From NCBI GenBank assembly GCA_024643945.1, contig JAHELX010000282.1:1-7676 (forward strand): 7,676 bases of DNA, written 5' to 3'. The notes beneath the pieces were generated by a model that saw nothing but the letters and a program-made list of their open reading frames with translations, searched no databases and was not told where the DNA came from. Shown piece after piece: positions 1 through 5,700 of the stretch. The stretch's first letter is position 1. Each line of letters starts with the position of its first letter. Position numbers and translations under genes: made by a program. This DNA comes from Anaerolineales bacterium (lineage in GTDB: Bacteria > Chloroflexota > Anaerolineae > 4572-78 > NAK82).

Positions 1-235
1 GGTGCTCGCACGACGATTGGACTCCGTATTTTTGAAACTCACCCTCTTGGACCAAAATCCTGCATTTGCCGCAGGTCTGCTGCCCACCACAAATGCTTTC
101 AATTTCAACGCCCAGATCGCGGGCGGCGTCAAGCAGGATGGTGCCCTCGGGGACCTCGCCACGCCGCCCCGAAGGCTGGAAGATGACGCGATGTTTTGAT
201 GGGTTGGGCATTATCTTTTCCATATATTTAGACAT
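1..235 (-). CDS. ASKHA-type corrinoid-protein reductive activator, N-terminal 2Fe-2S ferredoxin part (partial)
   Basis: Only the first 78 codons are in the window; the gene runs off the left edge. Reading the minus strand from the ATG at 235, the translation contains a VIFQPSGRRGEVPEGT segment followed by ICGGQQTCGKCRILVQEG. The cysteines at residues 49, 55 and 58 (C-x5-C-x2-C) are the first three ligands of a plant-type 2Fe-2S cluster; the fourth would lie beyond the edge. This N-terminus is characteristic of proteins with a ferredoxin domain followed by an ASKHA (formerly DUF4445) domain, such as the RACo-type activators. Those use ATP and low-potential electrons to re-reduce inactive Co(II) corrinoid proteins of methyltransferase systems in the cytoplasm. 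ATGs at 223 and 211 are alternative starts, since the conserved part begins only near residue 14. It is divergent from the sugar locus and probably functionally unrelated. The identification of the ferredoxin part is firm; the ASKHA part is inferred. Confidence 0.83.
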   Translation of the reverse strand, partial: MSKYMEKIMPNPSKHRVIFQPSGRRGEVPEGTILLDAARDLGVEIESICGGQQTCGKCRILVQEGEFQKYGVQSSCEH

Positions 236-243
236 TAAATGAG

Positions 244-272
244 ATTATAGTCTATCGATGGGCGAAAAGCAA
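244..272 (-). promoter_or_regulatory. Sigma70-type promoter of the ferredoxin-ASKHA gene
   Basis: On the minus strand a TTGCTT -35-like hexamer (267-272) is separated by exactly 17 bp from a perfect TATAAT -10 hexamer (244-249). Only 8 nt lie between the -10 box and the ATG at 235. Transcription would therefore begin at or next to that ATG, implying a leaderless mRNA, or a short leader if translation starts at 223 or 211. The -35 matches the consensus at only three of six positions. Confidence 0.6.
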
Positions 273-306
273 CCTCTTGTTGAACAAATCAATCAGGGAT
301 TCCCTA

Positions 307-335
307 TTGACAAGGGTACAAAATGCTGTTATAAT
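307..335 (+). promoter_or_regulatory. Perfect-consensus sigma70-type promoter for the ROK regulator gene and downstream operon
   Basis: TTGACA at 307-312 and TATAAT at 330-335 are separated by exactly 17 bp, so every position matches the bacterial housekeeping consensus. The predicted start point is near 342, giving a leader of about 145 nt before the ATG at 486. Such an intrinsically strong promoter fits one kept off by a repressor. The palindrome starting four bases after the -10 box is the obvious binding site. Confidence 0.88.
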
Positions 336-338
336 AGA

Positions 339-365
339 CTTTGTAAGTCCACTGGACTTACAAAG
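339..365 (+). promoter_or_regulatory. 27-bp perfect palindromic operator, likely bound by the ROK repressor
   Basis: Left arm CTTTGTAAGTCCA (339-351) and right arm TGGACTTACAAAG (353-365) are exact reverse complements around a single central C. The dyad covers the predicted transcription start (about 342) of the strong promoter just upstream. A dimer bound here would block RNA polymerase. The neighbouring gene encodes a winged-helix ROK protein, a family that often controls its own operon, so autoregulation is the simplest inference. A 1-base centre makes a DNA-protein site more likely than an RNA hairpin. No second good copy of the site was seen in the window. Confidence 0.8.
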
Positions 366-380
366 CAACCTTCCCCTCAA

Positions 381-471
381 AGGATCCATAAAAGAATAAG
401 TTCCCGCACTTCTAACCGTTTTCTCCACGGAATCCGCCACAAAGGCAGGAAGTTATTTATTTACGGATCCT
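381..471 (+). repeat. Imperfect inverted repeat in the leader of the ROK gene
   Basis: AGGATCCATAAA (381-392) and TTTACGGATCCT (460-471) are complementary at 11 of 12 positions, with a 67-nt interval. In the leader RNA they could pair and bring the start codon of the regulator (486) next to a stem base. They may also be two independent GGATCC-centred sites, or chance. No recognisable riboswitch was identified. Confidence 0.35.
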
Positions 472-485
472 AAAGTGATACTCTG

Positions 486-1676
486 ATGAAAAAAGCTACA
501 CAGCAGCAAACAAAAACGCATAACACCCGTTTGATCCTAAAGACGATCTACGACCAGGGTGAGGTCAGCCGGGCTGATATTGCCCGCTTGACCCATTTGA
601 CCCGCACAACCGTTTCCGACGCAGTGGCTGAATTGATAGAAGACGGATTGGTAACCGAGGTAGGCTTTGGGCCGTCCGTGGGGGGCAAACCCCCGACGCT
701 GTTGAGCTTAGTGGATGATTCCCGCCATCTGATCGGCATCGACCTGGCTGATAGCGAGTTTCGGGGAGGCGTGATTAACCTGCGCGGGAAAATCAGGCAT
801 CGCCTCAGCCTGCCCATCAACGACCGGGACGGCGACGCCGCTCTGGCGCTGGTTTATGCGTTGACGGATGAACTGGTTGCGGCCGCTGCCGGCAGCTCCT
901 TGTTGGGGATCGGTATTGGTACGCCCGGACTGATGGATGTCCAGCGAGGTGTGGTACGCAATGCAGTTAATCTTGACTGGCAGAATCTCCCCTTGGGAGA
1001 TCTGCTGGAAGAGCGGTACCACTTGCCTGTGTATATCGCCAACGATAGCCAGGTAGCGGCCCTGGCTGAATATACCTTTGGCGAGCGTAGAAGCGTCTCT
1101 AACCTGATCGTGGTCAAGGTAGGGCGGGGTACCGGTGCGGGTATTGTGCTCAACGGCCAATTGCATTATGGTGATGGCTTCGGCGCCGGCGAAATCGGCC
1201 ATGTGGTAGTTGTGGAAGGGGGCGAACGCTGCCGGTGCGGACGCTTTGGTTGTCTGGAGACGGTAGCCAGTAGCCGGGCTATCGTCAGGCACGCCCAGGC
1301 CATCGCCAAAAGTAACCCTCACTCGATTCTTCACCAGTTCGTTTCTAAACCGGAAGAGATCAACACCAGCATCGTGTTGCAGGCGTTCGAGGCCGGCGAG
1401 GAAGCATTACGGCCGGCTATTGCCGAGGTAGCACGGTATTTGGGTATGGCTGTGGCCAACCTGGTAGGCGCCCTGAACGTCCAGCACATCATCATTGCCG
1501 GGAGCGTGGCGCGTTTTGGGCAAGCCTTGCTTGAGCCGATCATAGAAGAGATGGAGCAACGTTCCCTGGCGGCGCTCGGTGGAGAGACCCGGGTTGAGAT
1601 TAGCAGACTGGGGCCCGATATCGTCATTCTGGGAGCCGCCGCTCTACTGCTGACCCAAGAACTAGGGTTACCATAG
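486..1676 (+). CDS. ROK-family transcriptional repressor (NagC/XylR type)
   Basis: This 396-residue protein has the standard length and layout of ROK repressors. A winged helix-turn-helix occupies about residues 12-65 (helices around VSRADIARLTHLTRTTVSDA, then the wing ending near GGKPP). The ASKHA sugar-kinase fold follows, opening with IGIDLADSEF near residue 78. The zinc-binding ROK signature is complete: GEIGH with His239, then Cys249, Cys251 and Cys256 in CRCGRFGCLE. Asp187 in NDSQ corresponds to the catalytic Asp of ROK kinases. The phosphate-binding loop is DLADSEF rather than the kinase-like DxGGT, so sugar binding without phosphorylation is expected. Family knowledge says sugar or sugar-phosphate binding releases the operator. 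The ATG at 486 has only a weak upstream AAAGTGA as ribosome site, but the domain begins right after it. The gene heads the apparent operon behind a palindromic operator, and autoregulation is inferred. The inducer is unknown. Confidence 0.93.
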   Translation: MKKATQQQTKTHNTRLILKTIYDQGEVSRADIARLTHLTRTTVSDAVAELIEDGLVTEVGFGPSVGGKPPTLLSLVDDSRHLIGIDLADSEFRGGVINLRGKIRHRLSLPINDRDGDAALALVYALTDELVAAAAGSSLLGIGIGTPGLMDVQRGVVRNAVNLDWQNLPLGDLLEERYHLPVYIANDSQVAALAEYTFGERRSVSNLIVVKVGRGTGAGIVLNGQLHYGDGFGAGEIGHVVVVEGGERCRCGRFGCLETVASSRAIVRHAQAIAKSNPHSILHQFVSKPEEINTSIVLQAFEAGEEALRPAIAEVARYLGMAVANLVGALNVQHIIIAGSVARFGQALLEPIIEEMEQRSLAALGGETRVEISRLGPDIVILGAAALLLTQELGLP

Positions 1677-1680
1677 AGAA

Positions 1681-1717
1681 TATGCCCCAGGGGCATACGA
1701 TCCCCTTGTGGGATCGT
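1681..1717 (+). promoter_or_regulatory. Two abutting palindromes/hairpins between the ROK regulator and the ROK-like gene
   Basis: TATGCCCC-A-GGGGCATA (1681-1697) is a perfect 17-bp palindrome that starts four bases after the repressor stop codon. It shares its last base with a second dyad, ACGATCCC and GGGATCGT around a CTTGT loop (1697-1717). As RNA these give a 7-bp stem with a 3-nt loop and an 8-bp stem with a 5-nt loop. A weaker 5-bp stem (CTTGG 1733-1737, CCAAG 1747-1751) follows. There is no U-tract after either main stem, so this is not a canonical terminator. Attenuation, mRNA processing or stability, or a protein-binding site are all possible. Confidence 0.6.
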
Positions 1718-1779
1718 TCGTCAGCCGCCAGACTTGGGAGCCGCCACCAAGATTTGCCAGGGAGGAGGTAGTCACCCTC

Positions 1780-3195
1780 ATGAGCGAGTTTTTTGAGCTT
1801 GTGGAACCGCGATTCGTGCCACCCCTTGATGAGGAGTTTCGTCCGGCGGTATTGGCCAATCGTATGTTTCAAGAGAAGGTTCAACATTCGGGGGTGGGCG
1901 TGCCCCTGGTGCTCGGCTTGGAACGGGCTGATGGATGCGTATCACGTTTTGAGACCCTGGTTTTCCCCGACGATCATCCGCAGGCTGCTGCGAACCTCAG
2001 GTATGCCGAACGGTTGGTCAAATTTCTCCTCTGGCAGCGCGGTGGTTGGAAAGTCTACGTAGGTGGCCCCAAGCGTATCGGGAACTATATACAGACGTGT
2101 TACGCGCCCGGTGGTGAGCGCGCCTTCGACTTCCACTTCATGGGGGAAGAGATTTACGAAAAAACATTTACCGTCGTTCCTTGTGCTCCCTCTGAAGTCC
2201 CTTTGGAGCAGGAGAGCGAGCGGTCGCTGGGGCGCCACCTGGATGGTTATCGCATTGGATTCGACCTGGGCGCCTCAGACCTCAAAATTTCAGCAGTGGT
2301 TGACGGCGAGGCGATCTATAGCCAGGAGATGGTGTGGGAACCACGCCAACAAAGTGATCCCCAGTACCACTACGACAAGATTATGGCCGCCTTGAAAATA
2401 GCAGCGGCGAAACTGCCCCGAGTGGACGCAATAGGCGGCAGCTCAGCCGGGGTCTACGTGAACAACCGGCCCATGGTTGCCTCGCTATTCAGGGGCATTC
2501 CAAAAGATCGGTTTGACCAGGTCAGAAATATGTTCTTGCGCATCCGAGACGAATTAAGGGCACCATTGGAGGTTGTGAATGATGGAGAGGTCACGGCGCT
2601 GGCGGGTTCAATGGCGTTGGAGGACAGCGGCGTTCTCGGCATAGCACTGGGCTCGAGCGAGGCGGCTGGCTATGTGACGCCGCGAGGCAACATTACCGGC
2701 TGGCTGAATGAGCTGGCTTTCGCACCGGTTGATTACAATCCCGACGCCCCTGTAGACGAATGGTCCGGGGATCGGGGCTGTGGCGCGCTCTATTTCTCAC
2801 AACAATGCGTATTCCGCCTGGCACCCAAAGCCGGGATTGAAATTCCAAGGGATGTGCCTGACGCTCAAAAACTCAAATCTGTTCAGGAGAAACTTGAAGC
2901 CGGACATGAAGGTGCTACACAGATCTGGCAAAGCATAGGCTACTATATGGGCTACGCTATCGCTCATTATGCCGACTTTTATGATCTAAAACACGTGCTC
3001 ATCTTGGGACGTTGTACATCTGGAAAAGGAGGGCATCTCATTTTGGATGGCGTTAACACAGTGCTCAGGTCTGAATTCCCGAAACTGGCTGCCCAGATTA
3101 GCCTCCAACTGCCGGATGAAAAAAGCCGGCGGGTAGGACAGTCTATCGCAGCGGCCAGTCTTCCAGCAATTACCCAGGGAGGAGGCTATCGATGA
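1780..3195 (+). CDS. ROK-like/ASKHA-fold protein with an uncharacterised N-terminal domain; putative sugar kinase or sensor
   Basis: Translation from the ATG at 1780 gives 471 residues. This start is preferred to the in-frame GTG at 1708 because a strong GGAGGAGGT lies at 1761-1769, and the GTG lies inside the upstream hairpin. Residues 1 to about 150 form a domain I do not recognise, rich in aromatic residues (VKFLLWQRGGWKVYVGGP, RAFDFHFMGEEIYE). From about 157 the ASKHA fold follows: a phosphate-1-like GFDLGASDLK with Asp162, a VVNDGEVTALAG segment whose Asp268 matches the ROK catalytic Asp, and GIALGSSEAAGY (288-298) where the ROK phosphate-2 loop is expected. The ROK zinc cysteines are absent and there is no helix-turn-helix. 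Kinase activity on a sugar, or a non-catalytic sensor, are both plausible. The stop overlaps the deacetylase start by ATGA, which implies translational coupling and a shared task. Fold confidence is good; function is unproven. Confidence 0.72.
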   Translation: MSEFFELVEPRFVPPLDEEFRPAVLANRMFQEKVQHSGVGVPLVLGLERADGCVSRFETLVFPDDHPQAAANLRYAERLVKFLLWQRGGWKVYVGGPKRIGNYIQTCYAPGGERAFDFHFMGEEIYEKTFTVVPCAPSEVPLEQESERSLGRHLDGYRIGFDLGASDLKISAVVDGEAIYSQEMVWEPRQQSDPQYHYDKIMAALKIAAAKLPRVDAIGGSSAGVYVNNRPMVASLFRGIPKDRFDQVRNMFLRIRDELRAPLEVVNDGEVTALAGSMALEDSGVLGIALGSSEAAGYVTPRGNITGWLNELAFAPVDYNPDAPVDEWSGDRGCGALYFSQQCVFRLAPKAGIEIPRDVPDAQKLKSVQEKLEAGHEGATQIWQSIGYYMGYAIAHYADFYDLKHVLILGRCTSGKGGHLILDGVNTVLRSEFPKLAAQISLQLPDEKSRRVGQSIAAASLPAITQGGGYR

Positions 3196-4040
3196 AGTTC
3201 AAACGCGACACAGCGAGGCTCTTTGTCCCGGACGGTCTCCCTGCCGAGCCGGCGTTGGCACGGACCACGCACATGGCGGTTGGCGCACACCAGGATGACC
3301 TGGAGATCATGGCGATTGACGGCATCCTGAAGTGCTTCCAGCGTGCGGACAGGTGGTTTACCGGGGTAGTCATCACCAATGGCAGCGGGTCGCCCCGAGA
3401 TGACCTGTACAAAGACTATACGGACGAAGCCATGCAAGCCGTACGGGCCAAGGAGCAAAAAAAGGCGGCCGTGCTTGGCGAATATGCAGCCCAGGTTCTG
3501 CTCGATTATCCCAGTTCTGCCGTGAAAGATGGCTCGAACAAGGATCCCGTGGAAGACATTGCGCAACTGTTGAAGGCCGCCAAACCCGAAGTCGTGTACA
3601 CCCACAACCTGGCCGACAAACATGACACACACGTGGGAGTGGCGCTAAAGGTCATTGAGGCGATCCGAAGCCTACCCGAAACGGAACGTCCGCAGCACCT
3701 GTATGGATGTGAGGTCTGGCGCGACCTGGACTGGATGGCAGACGAGGATAAGGTGGCTTTTGACGTCTCAGCTCACGAGAATCTCCAGGCCGCGCTGCTG
3801 GGGGTGTTCGACTCGCAAATTTGCGGCGGGAAACGCTATGATCTGGCGACCATGGGGCGGCGGCGCGCGAATGCGACATATTATGCATCGCACGAAACGG
3901 ACGTAACTACCGGCATGATTTTCGCCATGGATCTTACGCCGGTGATTCAAAATGCGGCCAAGGATATCCAGGCCTATGTCCAAGGATTCATGGATCGGTT
4001 TACGCAGGAGGTAATAGAGCGGCTTGCAAGACTTCAGTAA
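3192..4040 (+). CDS. PIG-L/LmbE-family zinc-dependent deacetylase
   Basis: The protein has 282 residues and no signal peptide, so it is cytoplasmic. The family's first zinc motif is AVGAHQDDLEI, with His33 and Asp36 as expected zinc ligands and Asp35 as expected general base; the usual Pro of AHPDD is Gln34. The second motif is THNLADKHDTHVG, with His138, His144 and His147 supplying the third zinc ligand and catalytic His. Known members remove N-acetyl groups from GlcNAc conjugates: GlcNAc-PI, the mycothiol and bacillithiol precursors, and archaeal diacetylchitobiose. The ATG at 3192 overlaps the stop of the upstream ROK-like gene (ATGA) and has GGGAGGAGG 6 nt upstream. Between a sugar-kinase-like gene and sugar ABC genes, the likely substrate is an imported N-acetylated sugar or glycoside. 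That is inference; a thiol-cofactor role is less likely in this context. Confidence 0.9.
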   Translation: MKFKRDTARLFVPDGLPAEPALARTTHMAVGAHQDDLEIMAIDGILKCFQRADRWFTGVVITNGSGSPRDDLYKDYTDEAMQAVRAKEQKKAAVLGEYAAQVLLDYPSSAVKDGSNKDPVEDIAQLLKAAKPEVVYTHNLADKHDTHVGVALKVIEAIRSLPETERPQHLYGCEVWRDLDWMADEDKVAFDVSAHENLQAALLGVFDSQICGGKRYDLATMGRRRANATYYASHETDVTTGMIFAMDLTPVIQNAAKDIQAYVQGFMDRFTQEVIERLARLQ

Positions 4041-4067
4041 ACGCGTTGGTCTGAACTGACGACAACC

Positions 4068-4145
4068 CAGGTAACCTGAGATGTCACGCATAAGAAAAGG
4101 AGGTGAGGAGTTCGGAACGGTTTTTTGGCCCATTGGTATTACCAA
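4068..4145 (+). promoter_or_regulatory. Leader of the binding-protein gene: two small palindromes and an unused strong Shine-Dalgarno
   Basis: The 152-nt gap after the deacetylase gene contains CAGGT-A-ACCTG (4068-4078) and a 13-bp palindrome TTGGTA-T-TACCAA (4133-4145). Between them AAGGAGGTGA (4097-4106) is fully complementary to the usual 16S rRNA 3' end, yet no start codon lies 5-12 nt downstream. The GTG at 4103 is inside this motif and in frame with the lipoprotein, but is too close to be served by it. No convincing -35/-10 pair was found, so transcription probably continues from upstream. Confidence 0.45.
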
Positions 4146-4173
4146 GCTTCGATGCACTTCGACCAAGCACTAA
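4081..4173 (+). CDS. Possible 30-codon leader ORF
   Basis: An ATG at 4081 opens 30 codons (begins MSRIRKGGEEFG, ends at TAA 4171-4173) in the leader of the sugar-binding lipoprotein. Its stop lies 4 nt before the AGGAGG (4178-4183) that serves the lipoprotein ATG, so translation could influence that start. It has no good ribosome site of its own and no recognised homologue. Its Gly-Gly-Glu codons simply read through the orphan Shine-Dalgarno. It may well be noise. Confidence 0.2.
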   Translation: MSRIRKGGEEFGTVFWPIGITKLRCTSTKH

Positions 4174-4192
4174 AACCAGGAGGAAAAAAGAA

Positions 4193-5632
4193 ATGCGCAT
4201 CAAAATGCTGTTTATCGTGACCATCGTGGGTGTGCTTGCACTGGCACTCTCGGCCTGCGGAGCGACGCCAACGCCACAGGTGATCGAGAAGGTCGTCACG
4301 CAAGAGGTCGAAAAGGTCGTCACTAAAGAAGTCGAAAAAGTCGTCACGAAGGAGGTCGAAAAGATCGTCACCAAAGAGGTCGAAAAGGAGGTCGTCGTCA
4401 CCCCCACGCCCGGTCCCAACCCAGAGGCTGTGATTGAAGGCGTCGAACCGAATGCCGAGCTCGCCATGTGGACCTTCTGGCTCTCGCCGACCTTCGACGA
4501 TTACATCAGTAGCACCATCGCGCGCTTCGAGGAAACATACCCCGGCGTCAAAGTGAATTGGGAGGATCACCAGGCCACCTTCCTCGACGATTACCGCAAT
4601 TCGTTTGCCGCTGGCAACTCGCCCGATGTCGCCAACCTGTCCGACACGGAGGGATGGGTACGCGAATTCGCGCAAAAGGACCTGCTGCTCAGCATGAGCG
4701 ATAATCTGCCCCAGGACGTGATTGACCAGTACTACCCCGGCTTGTTCAACTTGCAGTTGGTCGACGGCAAGAGCTACCAGGTGCCGTGGTATCAGGCGAT
4801 CGCCGTTGAGCTCATCAACACCAAGATCTACAGCGACACGGGTTTGAAGGTCGAGGATTTCCCGAAGGACTTCGATGCTATCCCGGCGCTTTGCCAGACC
4901 ATCAAGGACAAGACGGGCACCCTGTGTGACCTGCGCATCGCCTACACCGACATCCTCAGGGATATGGCCTACCAGGGTGGCGTCCAGATATACGACACGG
5001 ATACAAAGAAATTCACCTTCGACTCACCGGAAGGCGTCGCCTGGCTGCAAATGTACGTGGACATGGTCAAAGCCGGAACCCTGGACCGGGCGCCCCTATT
5101 GGCCGAGGACCGCGTCGGGCTCGAACTATTCACCTCGGGCAAGGCCGCCTTCTATCAGACGGGGCCGCAGCTCATCCGCATAGTGCGCGAGAACAACCCC
5201 GGGCTGTACGGTTATCTCACCGCCGTGCCGGCGCCAGTGGGCAAATCGGGCGCCTTAAATCCGACCTCCATGGCCATGTCGGTGAAAGCGGACACCAAGT
5301 ACCCCAAGGCCGCGCTGGCACTGGCCGTGTTCATGACCAATCCGCGCAGCCAGCTCGAGTTCTCCAAGATCGTAGGCATCTACCCGTCGACCCCGGCTTC
5401 TTATGATGATCCCTTCTTTACCGAAAAGCCGGTCGCTATTGAAGAAGAGGTCCGCCCCATCGCCAAGGAGATTATCTCCAAGCAAGCTGACATCGTGCCC
5501 GAGTACTCACAACCTGCAGATGTCAACGAGATTGTCAGAAAGGCGGTTGAATCGGCTCTGTACAGCGATGTTCCAGCCCAGCAAGCCCTGTCTGACGCTG
5601 TCGCCGAGGCGAACGCCTTGATTGGGCAGTAA
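4193..5632 (+). CDS. ABC sugar transporter substrate-binding lipoprotein (CUT1 type)
   Basis: Starting at the ATG at 4193 (AGGAGG at 4178-4183) the product has 479 residues. It opens with a lipoprotein signal peptide: basic MRIK, a hydrophobic core, and the lipobox LSAC with Cys22 as the lipidated residue. Residues 30-76 are a low-complexity stalk of four exact-length octets (pattern VTKEVEKV) plus a PTPGP segment that holds the domain off the membrane. From about residue 83 the extracellular solute-binding protein family 1 fold follows, with typical features: ARFEETYPGVKVNW, a GNSPDVANLS segment, KSYQVPWYQ, and a late GKAAFYQTGPQ. Members capture sugars or oligosaccharides outside the membrane and deliver them to MalF/MalG-like permeases. 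Two such permeases follow directly. An in-frame GTG at 4103 would bury the signal peptide and is rejected. The ligand is unknown; amino-sugar oligosaccharide is inferred from neighbours. Confidence 0.94.
   Translation: MRIKMLFIVTIVGVLALALSACGATPTPQVIEKVVTQEVEKVVTKEVEKVVTKEVEKIVTKEVEKEVVVTPTPGPNPEAVIEGVEPNAELAMWTFWLSPTFDDYISSTIARFEETYPGVKVNWEDHQATFLDDYRNSFAAGNSPDVANLSDTEGWVREFAQKDLLLSMSDNLPQDVIDQYYPGLFNLQLVDGKSYQVPWYQAIAVELINTKIYSDTGLKVEDFPKDFDAIPALCQTIKDKTGTLCDLRIAYTDILRDMAYQGGVQIYDTDTKKFTFDSPEGVAWLQMYVDMVKAGTLDRAPLLAEDRVGLELFTSGKAAFYQTGPQLIRIVRENNPGLYGYLTAVPAPVGKSGALNPTSMAMSVKADTKYPKAALALAVFMTNPRSQLEFSKIVGIYPSTPASYDDPFFTEKPVAIEEEVRPIAKEIISKQADIVPEYSQPADVNEIVRKAVESALYSDVPAQQALSDAVAEANALIGQ
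4295..4390 (+). repeat. Four tandem 24-bp repeats encoding the lipoprotein stalk
   Basis: Codons 35-66 of the binding protein are four in-frame copies of a 24-bp unit encoding V-T-(K/Q)-E-V-E-K-(V/I/E); a half copy (I-E-K-V) precedes them. Nucleotide differences between copies are mostly third-position changes, for example GTCACG, GTCACT and GTCACC. The peptide repeat is therefore conserved while the DNA has diverged. A charged, probably helical spacer between the lipidated Cys and the ligand-binding domain is the likely role. Similar repeats are common in Chloroflexota binding proteins. Confidence 0.85.
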
Positions 5633-5651
5633 GCCTGATCCTACCCCCACT

Positions 5652-5682
5652 CCAGCCCTCTCCCTCAACGGGAGAGGGCTGG
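5652..5682 (+). repeat. Dispersed-repeat-type hairpin between binding-protein and permease genes
   Basis: CCAGCCCTCTCCC (5652-5664) and GGGAGAGGGCTGG (5670-5682) form a perfect 13-bp stem with a TCAAC loop. The flanking CCCCCACT and the CCCTCTCCC...GGGAGAGGG core resemble a short palindromic repeat scattered between genes in many bacterial genomes (REP-like). No U-run follows, so it is not a standard intrinsic terminator. It begins 19 nt after the binding-protein stop and ends 7 nt before the GGAG ribosome site of the first permease. It could protect the upstream mRNA 3' end and lower permease expression relative to the binding protein, as the malE-malF REP does in Escherichia coli. Confidence 0.75.
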
Positions 5683-5700
5683 CTCAGGCGGAGACCCCTC

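Noticed and set aside
2..199. Plus-strand ORF of 65 codons at the left edge
   Set aside because: It is the antisense shadow of the ferredoxin-ASKHA gene, whose minus-strand translation shows the C-x5-C-x2-C motif.
258..473. Plus-strand ORF of 71 codons in the divergent intergenic region
   Set aside because: It spans the consensus promoter and the operator palindrome, has no ribosome site and shows no family resemblance.
708..1334. Minus-strand ORF of 208 codons opposite the ROK gene
   Set aside because: It is antisense to an unmistakable ROK coding sequence and has no recognisable domain.
1708..1779. GTG-initiated N-terminal extension of the ROK-like protein
   Set aside because: The GTG sits in the loop and stem of a hairpin without a ribosome site; the ATG at 1780 has GGAGGAGGT upstream.
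4295..4390. Short regularly spaced repeats as a possible CRISPR array
   Set aside because: The units are contiguous, in frame and coding, with no unique spacers.
4139..4675. Minus-strand ORF of 178 codons with a repetitive Asp/Leu/Phe stretch
   Set aside because: The apparent repeat is only the antisense reading of the 24-bp lipoprotein stalk repeats.
5652..5682. Intrinsic terminator after the binding-protein gene
   Set aside because: No U-tract follows the stem and the permease genes directly downstream clearly belong to the same transporter.
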